NCBI GenBank assembly: GCA_963777625.1
Contig: CAVZRO010000003.1
Coordinates: 372,001-436,000 of the forward strand
Direction: 5' to 3'
Source: DATDIC01 sp963777625
Lineage (GTDB): Bacteria > Pseudomonadota > Alphaproteobacteria > Acetobacterales > Acetobacteraceae
Length of the DNA stretch: 64,000 bases
Part shown: one piece after another, positions 1 to 7,221 of the stretch
Layout: the number at the start of each line of letters is the position of its first letter
Position numbering within the stretch: position 1 is the stretch's first letter
Made by a program: the position numbers and the translations under genes
The notes under the pieces: model-generated
What the model saw: the letters and a program-made list of their open reading frames with translations, nothing else
Told to the model about the DNA's origin: nothing
Databases searched by the model: none

Positions 1-642
1 CTTCTCCAGCAGCGCGTCGTCGTTGTCGGCCAGCGTTTCCACCAACCGGAACCGCGCCTCCTGCTCCGCGTCCTGCATTGAGGACGGAATTTGCATCAGC
101 TCGGATGGCTGTCCGCGGCGATAGCGATAGGCGCGCTCGCTGACGACATCGACATAACCCGCCACGGACTCGCCTTCCACGATAGGCATTTGGCGCAGCA
201 CGAGCGGACATTTCGCATAGGCCTGGAGGGCGGCAAGCGTATCGCGCACGCTGCCTTCCAGCGTGTCGATCTTGTTGACGAACAGCATGTGCGGCACACC
301 CTGGTCTGCCAGCAGCTTCAGCAGCGGCGCCACGCCCATGGCGCGGGCGGGGGATGGCTCGCAGACCACGACGGCGAGATCGACGACGGTCAGCGCGGCG
401 GCCACTTCGTGCGCGAATTCGACCGAGCCGGGGCAATCAAGCACGGTCCATTGGTCGCCGAGATAGGCGCAATGGCCGAGACGCAGCTCGGTGGTCATGG
501 GGCGGTTGCGCGGATCGGCGGGGCGCTTAACCGGGCATCCGGCCGCTTCCATCAGTGCCTCAAAGAGGGTTGATTTCCCGCTGCTGTACGGCCCAACCAA
601 GGCCACCGAGCGAGGACTTCTGCCATTCTGGTTTCCCGACAT
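1..642 (-). CDS. Elongation factor G-like GTPase, N-terminal part (runs off the window)
   Basis: The minus-strand frame is open from ATG at 642 to base 1 (214 residues, no stop), so the C-terminal part lies outside the window. Visible GTPase motifs are a P-loop GPYSSGKST (residues about 17-25), DCPGS (G3) and NKID (G4). The arrangement matches the G domain of translational GTPases, closest in style to the EF-G-like paralogue of alphaproteobacteria rather than canonical FusA, whose G1 is AHIDAGKTT. It probably binds ribosomes or a related target and hydrolyses GTP; the exact role is unknown. It is transcribed divergently from the SelA-like gene at 795. Confidence 0.82.
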   Translation of the reverse strand, partial: MSGNQNGRSPRSVALVGPYSSGKSTLFEALMEAAGCPVKRPADPRNRPMTTELRLGHCAYLGDQWTVLDCPGSVEFAHEVAAALTVVDLAVVVCEPSPARAMGVAPLLKLLADQGVPHMLFVNKIDTLEGSVRDTLAALQAYAKCPLVLRQMPIVEGESVAGYVDVVSERAYRYRRGQPSELMQIPSSMQDAEQEARFRLVETLADNDDALLEK

Positions 643-794
643 CCTGGCGTCTCCCGTAGCTGGTGCGGCGCGGGCCGTTCGGCGCTGACGCCGCTGATTG
701 ACCGATCCTAGCGAAGATTTCGCGAGGGGGAAGCTCGGATGACAGGGGTGTGACGGCAGCCCACAATGCGGCGCGTTGCGCGAGGGGGTACCGG

Positions 795-1961
795 ATGGGC
801 ATTTATGCGCGGTTCGGCGTGCCGACGGTGGTCAATGGCTGCGGCACGGTGACGCGGCTCGGCGGCGGTGTCATGCACACGGAAGTGCGCGAAGCGATGG
901 CGGATGCGGCCGGAGCATCGGTCGACATGCTCTCGCTGCAGGCGGCAGCCAGCCGGGTGATTGCGCGCGTGACGGGCGCCGAAGCGGGTATCGTCACCTC
1001 GGGCGCGTCGGCGGCACTGCTGCTGGGCGCGGCGGCTTGCATGACGCGGCTGGACCCGGCGCGGATGAATTCGCTGCCCGAGGTGCCGGACGGGCGCTGC
1101 GAGTTCATCGTGGTCCGCAGCCAACGCAACATGTACGACCGCGCCGTGCGGGTGGCCGGCGGGCGGATCATCGAGGTTGGTATTCCCGACCGGTTCAGCG
1201 GCCCCGGCGTGCGGGACGCGGCGGCGTGGGAGATCGACGCGGCGATCGGTCCGCGCACGGCGGCGATCTGCTGGCTGGCGCAGCCGCACTCGCTGCCGCC
1301 GCTGCGCGAGGTGGCGCGCGTGGCGCGCGAGCACGGCGTGCCGGTACTGGTGGATGCCGCCGCGCAGTTGCCGCCGCGGGCGAACCTGCGGCGGTTTCTG
1401 AGCGAAGGCGCGGACCTGGTGGCGTTCAGCGGCGGCAAGGCGATCGGCGGCCCGCAGGCTTCGGGCATTCTGTGCGGGCGGGCGGACCTGGTCTCGGCGG
1501 CGCTGGTGCAGATGCTGGACCTGGATGTGTTGCCGGAGCTGTGGCGCGTGCCGCCGGAATTCGCCGCGCTGGCGCAGATGCCGGGGCTGCCGCATCACGG
1601 CATCGGCCGGTCCTGCAAGGTCGGGAAGCAGGAGATCATAGGGCTGCTGGTGGCACTCGAACGTTTCGTTCAGCGTGACGAAGCGGCGGAGCGGGCGGCA
1701 TGGTGCGCGATGCTGGAGGCGATCATCGAGGCGGCGGGGGACGCCGCGGGGCTGCGGCTGCGGATCATAGACATGCCTGCCCCGCTACTTGAGATCTCGA
1801 CCGCGCGGCCGGACGAGCTGGCGAGGCGGCTGGCCGACGGAGATCCCCCGATTCTGTGTTCGCTGGCGCGTCGGCAGGATGGCGTGCTGCTGATCTCGCC
1901 AACGGCGCTGGCGGCCGAGGATGCGGCGGTGATCGGGGCGCGGCTGCGAAGCCTCGGATGA
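795..1961 (+). CDS. SelA-like PLP-dependent enzyme (aminotransferase class V fold)
   Basis: This is a 388-residue fold-type I PLP protein. The N-terminal region is FGVPTVVNGCGTVTRLGGGVM, followed by a glycine-rich cofactor site (VTSGASAALLL), an Asp-Ala pair (VLVDAAAQ) and the likely Schiff-base lysine in FSGGKAIGGPQ. These are hallmarks of the selenocysteine synthase-like group that also holds D-glucosaminate-6-phosphate ammonia-lyase. No selB or selenocysteine genes are nearby, so a sugar-amino-acid lyase or related role is likelier than tRNA chemistry. The ATG at 795 is chosen because GAGGGGGT precedes it and homology begins there; an in-frame start exists at 750. The substrate is not known. 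Confidence 0.8.
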   Translation: MGIYARFGVPTVVNGCGTVTRLGGGVMHTEVREAMADAAGASVDMLSLQAAASRVIARVTGAEAGIVTSGASAALLLGAAACMTRLDPARMNSLPEVPDGRCEFIVVRSQRNMYDRAVRVAGGRIIEVGIPDRFSGPGVRDAAAWEIDAAIGPRTAAICWLAQPHSLPPLREVARVAREHGVPVLVDAAAQLPPRANLRRFLSEGADLVAFSGGKAIGGPQASGILCGRADLVSAALVQMLDLDVLPELWRVPPEFAALAQMPGLPHHGIGRSCKVGKQEIIGLLVALERFVQRDEAAERAAWCAMLEAIIEAAGDAAGLRLRIIDMPAPLLEISTARPDELARRLADGDPPILCSLARRQDGVLLISPTALAAEDAAVIGARLRSLG

Positions 1962-1976
1962 GAGCCGGGCGGGGTT

Positions 1977-2025
1977 AGAGCGTGATCGCTTGAGGCTGAC
2001 GGTCGGAAAGCGTGAATCACGCTCT
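1977..2025. repeat. Imperfect stem: inverted repeat AGAGCGTGAT / ATCACGCTCT
   Basis: A 10-bp perfect inverted repeat (1977-1986 and 2016-2025) with a 29-nt loop lies just after the SelA-like gene. AGAGCGT recurs partially at about 2039-2045. It resembles dispersed AGAGCGTGAT palindromes of alphaproteobacteria. It could act as a 3' stem for the upstream transcript, but no U-tract follows. Confidence 0.5.
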
Positions 2026-2094
2026 CGAACAAAGAGTTAGAGCGTTCTCGCCGCCAAGATTTCTAACCTGTTGATAAGGCGCATTTCTGGCTGC

Positions 2095-2133
2095 TTGCAA
2101 AGCCAGGGCATTTGAGCTACAATGTGGCTCAAA
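2095..2133 (+). promoter_or_regulatory. Sigma70-type promoter with overlapping antitoxin operator
   Basis: TTGCAA (2095-2100) and TACAAT (2118-2123) are separated by exactly 17 nt, a good -35/-10 pair. A perfect 7-bp inverted repeat TTTGAGC (2111-2117) / GCTCAAA (2127-2133) brackets the -10 box, where a ribbon-helix-helix antitoxin dimer would be expected to bind and autorepress. The ribosome binding site AAAGGAG (2131-2137) overlaps the right arm. The start codon follows at 2145. Confidence 0.65.
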
Positions 2134-2144
2134 GGAGATAACCC

Positions 2145-2411
2145 ATGACTGGCAATTCCGTTGTGCGCGCCCGCATTGATGAGCGCACCAAGAAGGAGGC
2201 GGCGGCGGTGCTGAAAAGCATCGGGCTTACCGTGTCCGACGCCTTCCGCCTGCTGTTAACGCGGGTCGCGGCCGAAAAGCAGCTGCCATTCGAGCCGCTG
2301 GTGCCAAACGCCGAGACCATCGAGGCGATGAAGGCAGCGCGGCGGGGCGAATTGGTTACAGCGGGCAAGTCCTCTCGCGATTTGCTCAAGAGCCTGAATG
2401 CGGACTGTTAA
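2145..2411 (+). CDS. RelB/DinJ-family antitoxin
   Basis: An 88-residue protein with an N-terminal ribbon-helix-helix region (VVRARIDERTKKEAAAVLKS, then SDAFRLLLTRV) typical of RelB/DinJ antitoxins. The C-terminal half is charged and probably disordered, the part that wraps the toxin. It would bind its own operator at 2111-2133 as a dimer and neutralise the downstream YafQ-like toxin. AAAGGAG sits 7 nt before the ATG. The gene overlaps the toxin start by 14 nt, which implies translational coupling. Confidence 0.88.
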   Translation: MTGNSVVRARIDERTKKEAAAVLKSIGLTVSDAFRLLLTRVAAEKQLPFEPLVPNAETIEAMKAARRGELVTAGKSSRDLLKSLNADC

Positions 2412-2679
2412 ATATTCGAGCCGCTTCAAGCGTGACTATCGCCGCGAAAAGTCGGGGGTTCTTGGCAAGAAGCTTGATGCCCTTCTGGCGGAGGTCGTTG
2501 ATTTGCTCATCGCCGACAAGCCGCTCTCGCGCCGCCATGTCGATCACCAGTTGACGGGGGAGTGGAAGGATCACCGCGACTGCCACATCCGACCCGATCT
2601 GATCCTTATCTACCGCAAGCCGGACGATGAAAGCCTGGAACTCGTGCGGCTCGGCTCACATAGCGAGCTGGGGTTTTGA
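2398..2679 (+). CDS. YafQ-family mRNA interferase toxin (type II TA)
   Basis: A 93-residue RelE-superfamily toxin. Its C-terminal half aligns well with E. coli YafQ: His50 in HVDHQLTG, His63 and Asp67 in RDCHIRPDLILIYR, His88 in LGSHSELGF and the terminal Phe93 correspond to the known catalytic or substrate-contact residues. All key positions are kept, so the toxin looks active. It would cleave mRNA in the ribosomal A site when the antitoxin is degraded. It is translated from an ATG inside the end of the antitoxin gene. The pair stands alone between unrelated metabolic genes. Confidence 0.88.
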   Translation: MRTVKYSSRFKRDYRREKSGVLGKKLDALLAEVVDLLIADKPLSRRHVDHQLTGEWKDHRDCHIRPDLILIYRKPDDESLELVRLGSHSELGF

Positions 2680-2800
2680 AGCGAAGAGACACGGGGGGGC
2701 GATCCATCAAAGGTTCCCGTGCGTTGTCGACATGTTTGATAGGGGCTTTATGGAAAGCCGGGTTGTTTTCCGTTACGGAAATGTAGGATAGCCGTGAGCG

Positions 2801-2953
2801 TTAAGGAATACGTTGCATTCGGCTCATCCGCTGTACTGACTCGCGTCCCTCTTCTGCATCTGCGAAGCGCTCTGAACGCCAAAGCATCTGGAACGCGGTG
2901 TGGCCGGCGGTGACCATCAGAGACAGGAGTGTAAGGATCCGGTCGTGATTCAC
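2801..2953 (-). CDS. Possible 50-residue membrane peptide overlapping the GST remnant
   Basis: A GTG at 2953 overlaps the stop codon of the truncated GST frame (GTGTGA) and opens a 50-codon frame. It contains one hydrophobic stretch (ILTLLSLMVTAGHTAFQML) and a charged tail. It could be translationally coupled to the GST fragment, or it may be chance coding in decayed DNA. I recognise no family. Confidence 0.2.
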   Translation of the reverse strand: MNHDRILTLLSLMVTAGHTAFQMLWRSERFADAEEGRESVQRMSRMQRIP

Positions 2954-3228
2954 ACCACCCTCGGAGGTGCAAGCCGGGCCTCTGGGTAAGCCTCGGCTAT
3001 GTGCAGGACGACCGCCAAGCTCTCGACGATCAATCGTCCGTCCGTCGTGACCAGGGCCGGAACGGTGCCAATCGGATTGATCGCGGTGTAGTGGGGATCG
3101 TTGTTGTGACCGCGTTCGAGGGCAACGACCTCCCATGGCGGCGATCCTTCCGGCGGGACCTCCGCGACGGTCTTCAGCGCGATGTGGCTGGCGAGCGAGC
3201 AAGCTCCGGGCAGAACATAGAGACGCAT
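2950..3228 (-). pseudogene. Glutathione S-transferase, N-terminal fragment
   Basis: The frame encodes the thioredoxin-fold N-terminal domain of a GST: MRLYVLPGACSLASHIAL at the start, the cis-Pro region VPALVTTDGRLIVES and the end of the domain at YPEARLAPP. A complete GST has about 200 residues; here the frame stops after 92, and no C-terminal helical domain follows in any frame. It is therefore a 3'-truncated remnant whose junction lies near 2960. Confidence 0.65.
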
Positions 3229-3236
3229 GGCGACGA

Positions 3237-3845
3237 TCAGTTCCTACTACGTCCTGCAATGCTCCCGCGCGCTGCAAGGATGGCGTCCCGCATCCGGGGA
3301 AAGGTGTTGAAGCCCGTCTCGCCATTCAGGTGGCCGCCTCCTGCAATCACCTCGAGCGGCGCGTCCAGATGGTCGGCCATCTCCTGCGAGCGTAGTAGGG
3401 GGACATAAGGGTCGTCGTCCCCGGCCCAGCAGCAGCATGCGCTTCCTTTTCGCTCACGGATACCAGTCCACTCGAACGGCTTGGCGAAGAAAGACGCATT
3501 GATCGGGTCGTAGTCTGGCAAGCCGAGCGCGCCGATGAAGCCCGCAGCCAGGAACAGACCGTCGAACGGCGCGGCCGCCCTCTCGACCAACCGCAACGCC
3601 ATGGCGGCTCCCAAGCTGTGACCCACGAGGATTGTGGGAGCCGGAAACAATGATGCGACGGCACGATCGTATGCCTCGAACCACGCTTCCAGCGATTGGC
3701 CCCGCGGCGTGGGGAAGCGAGGCCGCACCACCTCGACATCTTGGTTCTCAAGCTCCGCATGGAGCCATGGAAACCAGTTTGTATCCGGCGCGCCATGTGC
3801 GCCGTGCAGCACGACTACCCGCAATTCCGCCCGTATACTTGCCAT
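3237..3845 (-). CDS. RBBP9/YdeN-family serine hydrolase (alpha/beta hydrolase)
   Basis: A 202-residue alpha/beta hydrolase. The N-terminal RVVVLHGAHGAPDTNWFPWL, the nucleophile elbow GHSLGAAMAL, the acid region GDDDPYVPL and a late histidine in GGGHLNGETGF fit the RBBP9/YdeN serine-hydrolase group. ATG 3845 is chosen because GGGGAGAGGTG precedes it and homology starts there. The frame stays open further upstream only because it runs into the remnant of another hydrolase in the same phase. The substrate is unknown; family members hydrolyse small esters. Confidence 0.78.
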   Translation of the reverse strand: MASIRAELRVVVLHGAHGAPDTNWFPWLHAELENQDVEVVRPRFPTPRGQSLEAWFEAYDRAVASLFPAPTILVGHSLGAAMALRLVERAAAPFDGLFLAAGFIGALGLPDYDPINASFFAKPFEWTGIRERKGSACCCWAGDDDPYVPLLRSQEMADHLDAPLEVIAGGGHLNGETGFNTFPRMRDAILAARGSIAGRSRN

Positions 3846-3883
3846 CACCTCTCCCCTACAGGATCGATTATATCGGTTCGCCA

Positions 3884-4085
3884 CTACCGCGCGAGCTTGC
3901 GCCCCAGCAAGTCCAGGATGGGCTGCTATTTCGCGGAAGTGGGTTTCCAGCGCAAAGTGACCCGGATCGAGAAGATGGACCTCCGCAACGGGCACGGCCC
4001 ACTTGTGCGACTCCGCTCCGGGCTGAAGAAAGAAGGCGTCATACTTGCCCCACACCGCCAGTGTAGGCTGGATCGGTGAGCATTC
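3884..4085 (-). pseudogene. Alpha/beta hydrolase, C-terminal remnant with frameshift
   Basis: The frame reads IQPTLAVWGKYDAFFLQPG, then AEVHLLDPGHFALETH, the acid and histidine end of a haloalkane-dehalogenase-like alpha/beta hydrolase. The N-terminal two thirds, including the nucleophile, are absent. Near 3918-3923 one extra base breaks the frame. Removing it restores EIAAILDLLGRKLAR and a stop at 3884-3886. Truncation plus frameshift mark it as decayed. Confidence 0.6.
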
Positions 4086-4107
4086 GGCGCGGCACGTTCC
4101 TTCGCGA

Positions 4108-4620
4108 TTAAGCGGAAACCCCTTCGAGGTCGGATTTAATAATATTCATGGCCTTCTCGAGCCGGCCGCGATAACGCGCAAGTATCTTCTCTTTTATAGT
4201 GGCGACCGCCTCGGGACCTGCCGGGATGAGGACATAGAACCACTCTATACTGGTTGTGCCGTTTCCATTATCTGTGAACTCCCAAGCACCCTCAATGCGA
4301 TCAACGACGCCTTTCATCGCCGGGCTCGTGAGATTTTCGACCCTGTAGCCAAACGACTTGTCGGGATCGAGCGCAGTAAGAGTCTCATGAAAAGACGAAC
4401 CGTCATCCGCCGTAGTGTCTCGGGTCTGTCCGACGTATTGGCCCCAATCGGATGTCACCGTCGTCTTGACGTTTCCAGGCATATCTCCCTGCCGCTGAAA
4501 GATATGAGTTACGTCGACGGGGACGATGTACTGAAAGGTCTCGGTCACCGGCCGTGCGATCGTCCGCGTCACCTTAACGAATAGTGCATCTTGAGGAAGA
4601 GAGTCCTGATAGCGAGACAT
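4108..4620 (-). CDS. SRPBCC-family protein (START-like fold)
   Basis: A 170-residue SRPBCC-superfamily protein of the polyketide cyclase/dehydrase-like kind. The N-terminal strand ends in TRTIARPVTETFQYIVPVDV, and a central strand pattern leads to WEFTDNGNGTTSIEWFYVLIP and a long C-terminal helix (ATIKEKILARYRGRLEKAM). Such folds bind hydrophobic ligands in a helix-grip pocket. ATG 4620 is preferred to 4626 because AAAGGAC lies 7 nt upstream. The ligand is unknown. Flanking DNA is decayed, so the gene may have arrived or survived alone. Confidence 0.65.
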   Translation of the reverse strand: MSRYQDSLPQDALFVKVTRTIARPVTETFQYIVPVDVTHIFQRQGDMPGNVKTTVTSDWGQYVGQTRDTTADDGSSFHETLTALDPDKSFGYRVENLTSPAMKGVVDRIEGAWEFTDNGNGTTSIEWFYVLIPAGPEAVATIKEKILARYRGRLEKAMNIIKSDLEGVSA

Positions 4621-4665
4621 CAGCATGTCCTTTCGGTAAGTATGTCGGTACACGAAACACTTGCA

Positions 4666-4818
4666 TCAAGGGAGCGGTGTGGACGAGGGCTGCGAGAACT
4701 CCCGGAAGAGCCCCTCGACGCTGTCGCTAACGATATCTTTGATGCCCGTCGGGTTGGTGTAAGGAAACCGCGCGTTGCTGTCGAAGCTATGAAGGTTGTT
4801 CACCCGGGGTGAAGGGGT
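4666..4818 (-). pseudogene. Unrecognised C-terminal coding remnant
   Basis: A minus-strand frame with coding-like composition ends at a TGA at 4666-4668 (…NPTGIKDIVSDSVEGLFREF…). It has no start of its own and runs into the altered 3' end of the VOC gene. It looks like the tail of a gene whose front was lost in the deletion that also replaced the VOC C-terminus. The family is not recognised. Confidence 0.25.
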
Positions 4819-5176
4819 GAAGCTGTGGTTGCCAGACCTTCAACCGCACGCCTGGGCGAACCGTCGTCGGGTCCATGGTGAACTCGACGTTCTTGCCTTT
4901 CAGTTCCGCCACCGCTTTGTCGATATCGCTGACGGTCAGCCCGATATGCTCCAGCCCGAAATAGGGCGGCTGCGGCGGGGCGGCGGTGCCAAGCTTCGGA
5001 TTGGCGGGCGCGATGAACACTTTCTGGCTGCCGCCCAAGGTGAGGTCGATGCGTGTCGCGCCGTCCGGCTGCGGCGTGCGGATTATCTCCGCGCCAAGGA
5101 TACGCTCGTACCACCGCGCGGTCGCTTCCGGGTCTGGGCTGCGCAGGTGGATATGTTCCCAGGTGAATGTCGTCAT
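4787..5176 (-). CDS. VOC-family protein (glyoxalase/dioxygenase fold), altered C-terminus
   Basis: The first 110 residues are a standard vicinal-oxygen-chelate protein: TWEHIHLRSPDPEATARWYE with the first metal-ligand histidine, and LEHIGLTVSDIDKAVAELK beginning the second beta-alpha-beta module. After PGVRL the usual final strand with its metal-binding Glu is replaced by KVWQPQLHPFTPGEQPS. The gene seems to be joined to foreign sequence near 4845. Without the final ligand the enzyme may be inactive. The small-molecule substrate is unknown. Confidence 0.65.
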   Translation of the reverse strand: MTTFTWEHIHLRSPDPEATARWYERILGAEIIRTPQPDGATRIDLTLGGSQKVFIAPANPKLGTAAPPQPPYFGLEHIGLTVSDIDKAVAELKGKNVEFTMDPTTVRPGVRLKVWQPQLHPFTPGEQPS

Positions 5177-5208
5177 CTTGTGCTCCCCGTTACTGCGTGG
5201 GGATTACC

Positions 5209-6462
5209 TCACGCTTCATCACCCGCGGCAAGCGTCGCGGCGTGGGCCGACAGGATCGGGCGCACGAACTCCGCCAGGTTGCCGCCGTCAAACAGATATC
5301 CGCGCATACCTGCGGCGGCTGCGGCTTGCAGGTCGGTGGGCTGGTCCCCGATCAGGATGCAGCGCTCCGGCTTCAGGTCCCAGGCACGCATCAGGTCCAG
5401 CAGCATGCCCGGCTCCGGTTTGCGCCAGTTGCTGACGCGCCGATACGCGGCCACCGCGCCATCCGGATGATACGGGCAGTAGCGCGCGTCATCGATGGTT
5501 CCCCGATGCAGCCGTGCCTGTTGGCTCACCCAGGCCAGCAGGCCCTGTACCGCCGCCTCATCATAGAGCCCGCGTGCCACGCCTGATTGGTTGGTCACGA
5601 CGAAGACGTGCCAGCCGCTTTCCGTTGCCAGCTCGATCGCGTCGAGCGCCCCGGCCATCCAGTCCCACCGGTCGGGCGTGCCGACATGCCCGTGATCGAC
5701 GTTGAGGACCCCGTCGCGATCCAGGAACAGAGCCGGCCGGCGCCCCAGCCGCGCGGGCAGTTCAGCGCGCGCGCGCGCCAGGTCCTCGGAATGCCGATAT
5801 CGATGAACCATCCGTTGGGCCACCGTGCCGGCCAGCCGGCCGGCCGGAGCGAGTGCGGGGAGCACGTCACGCTCCAGCGAGCAGACCGGTGTTACATGTG
5901 CAAGCACCTGCCGGTCGAAGGCGTAAAGTCCAGCGTTGATCATGCCCGGTTGCCCGGCATCTGGGCGGGCACGGAATGCGATGACCCGATCCCCCTCCAG
6001 CGTCACGACGCCATAACGGGAGGCGTCCTCGATCGGCCGCAGCAGCATGCGTCCGACGATTTGCGGCGGGTCGCCGGCCATGTCGGCCAACAGGGAGGCC
6101 AGATTGCAGTCGAACAGGCTGTCGCCGTTGCACAGCAGGAATTGCTCGTCCAGCAGGTTCGCGGCATGGAACAGCGCGCCGCCGGTGCCGGCAGGCGTCG
6201 GCTCGGTCGAGAAGCGAACCTCCACCGGCCGCGGCAGCCCGGCGGCGGCCTGACGCACGGCCTGCTCCACGGCGTTCGACAGGTGCCCCGTCAGGAGCAG
6301 GAATTCATCGATGCCGAACCGCAGCAACTCCTGCATCAGCCAGGCCAGGAACGGCCGGCCGCCGATGTCCAGCACCGGTTTCGGGGTCGCGGCGGTGATC
6401 GTCCCGAGCCGCGTGCCGAGGCCGCCGGCCAGGATAGCGCATTGACGGATCGCGCCGCGCAC
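5209..6462 (-). CDS. Fusion: D-glycero-D-manno-heptose 1-phosphate guanylyltransferase (HddC) + heptose-1,7-bisphosphate phosphatase (GmhB)
   Basis: A 417-residue two-domain protein. Residues 1-215 are a sugar-nucleotidyltransferase: ILAGGLGTRLG (10-20), TPKPVL with Lys28, and the metal site NGDSLFD (112-118). Residues 240-410 are a HAD phosphatase with nucleophile and acid FLDRDGVLN (Asp248, Asp250), NQSGVARG, and RKPEPGM with GDQPTD downstream. It would carry out the last two steps to GDP-D-glycero-alpha-D-manno-heptose. The first half of the GmhB zinc site is present (CPYH), but the expected second Cys pair reads VSNW. It ends 2 nt after the next gene's stop region begins and is cotranscribed with gmhA. 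Confidence 0.82.
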   Translation of the reverse strand: MRGAIRQCAILAGGLGTRLGTITAATPKPVLDIGGRPFLAWLMQELLRFGIDEFLLLTGHLSNAVEQAVRQAAAGLPRPVEVRFSTEPTPAGTGGALFHAANLLDEQFLLCNGDSLFDCNLASLLADMAGDPPQIVGRMLLRPIEDASRYGVVTLEGDRVIAFRARPDAGQPGMINAGLYAFDRQVLAHVTPVCSLERDVLPALAPAGRLAGTVAQRMVHRYRHSEDLARARAELPARLGRRPALFLDRDGVLNVDHGHVGTPDRWDWMAGALDAIELATESGWHVFVVTNQSGVARGLYDEAAVQGLLAWVSQQARLHRGTIDDARYCPYHPDGAVAAYRRVSNWRKPEPGMLLDLMRAWDLKPERCILIGDQPTDLQAAAAAGMRGYLFDGGNLAEFVRPILSAHAATLAAGDEA

Positions 6463-6464
6463 CG

Positions 6465-7067
6465 TCAGGCGGGGACCAGCTCCGGGAACATCGCCCGCTC
6501 GACCAGCGCGCAGAACACGTGCGCCGCGGTGATATGGAGCTGCTGGATGATCGCGGTTTCGTCGGCCGGAGCGCGGAACAGCAGGTCGCAGCGATCCGCC
6601 ATCGGGCCGCCGGCCCGGCCCCCGAAGCCGAGGCAGCTTATCTGCCTGCCCCGCGCCGCGTCGAGCGCGCGGAGCACGTTCGGGGACCGCCCCGAGGTGG
6701 AAATCCCCAGCAGCACGTCGCCCGGCCGGCCCAACCCGAGCACCTGGCGCTCGAACACGTGCTCATATCCGTAGTCATTTCCGGTCGCCGTCATCACCGA
6801 GCCATCGACGGTGAGTGCGATTGCCGGCAGCGGCGCATGATCGAACATCAGCCGGGAAATGAATTCCCCGGCGATGTGCTGGGAGTCGCCCGCGCTGCCG
6901 CCATTGCCGGCAATCATCAGCTTGCGGCCGGCGCGCATGGCGGCACTGGTGATCGCGGCCATTTCAGTCAGCAGGTCACGTGCCGCCGGGTCGGCCGCCA
7001 GTTCGTTCATTGCCGCGGCGGAGCGCGACAGGAACTGATCGACAAACTGCCGGTTCTCTTGTGCCAT
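6465..7067 (-). CDS. gmhA: Sedoheptulose-7-phosphate isomerase
   Basis: A 200-residue SIS-domain protein with the GmhA signature AGNGGSAGDSQHIAGEF (residues 53-69, catalytic Glu68 region), STSGRSPNVL phosphate loop and a C-terminal His in QQLHITAAHVFCALVE. It converts sedoheptulose 7-phosphate to D-glycero-D-manno-heptose 7-phosphate, the entry step of heptose synthesis. The stop is 3 nt from the start of the HddC-GmhB fusion, so the two form one operon. ATG 7067 fits the family start; the frame remains open upstream by chance. HddA is encoded divergently. Confidence 0.9.
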   Translation of the reverse strand: MAQENRQFVDQFLSRSAAAMNELAADPAARDLLTEMAAITSAAMRAGRKLMIAGNGGSAGDSQHIAGEFISRLMFDHAPLPAIALTVDGSVMTATGNDYGYEHVFERQVLGLGRPGDVLLGISTSGRSPNVLRALDAARGRQISCLGFGGRAGGPMADRCDLLFRAPADETAIIQQLHITAAHVFCALVERAMFPELVPA

Positions 7068-7159
7068 AGCCGTACACTTGCCCGACCGAGGGCTGGTTGC
7101 CAAGCACGAAATCAGCGTGGCTGCCGCCGCATACCATTCGATGCTGGGTACGCTTCTTG

Positions 7160-7188
7160 TTGTTGCGGGTCCTCGCAGCTTGTATAAC
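7160..7188 (+). promoter_or_regulatory. Candidate promoter for hddA
   Basis: TTGTTG (7160-7165) and TATAAC (7183-7188) are spaced by 17 nt, 34 nt before the hddA ATG at 7222. The -10 matches 5 of 6 consensus bases, the -35 only 3 of 6. It lies in the divergent gap between gmhA and hddA. Confidence 0.45.
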
Positions 7189-7221
7189 GCGGGGGCGCAA
7201 CTCGAACGGTCACGCACGCAA

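Noticed and set aside
708..1598. Long minus-strand open frame opposite the SelA-like gene
   Set aside because: Arginine/histidine-rich translation typical of the antisense of a GC-rich gene; no domain, and the plus strand has a clear PLP enzyme.
5587..6774. 395-codon plus frame opposite the HddC-GmhB gene
   Set aside because: Antisense shadow: low-complexity, no recognisable motif, fully inside a conserved gene.
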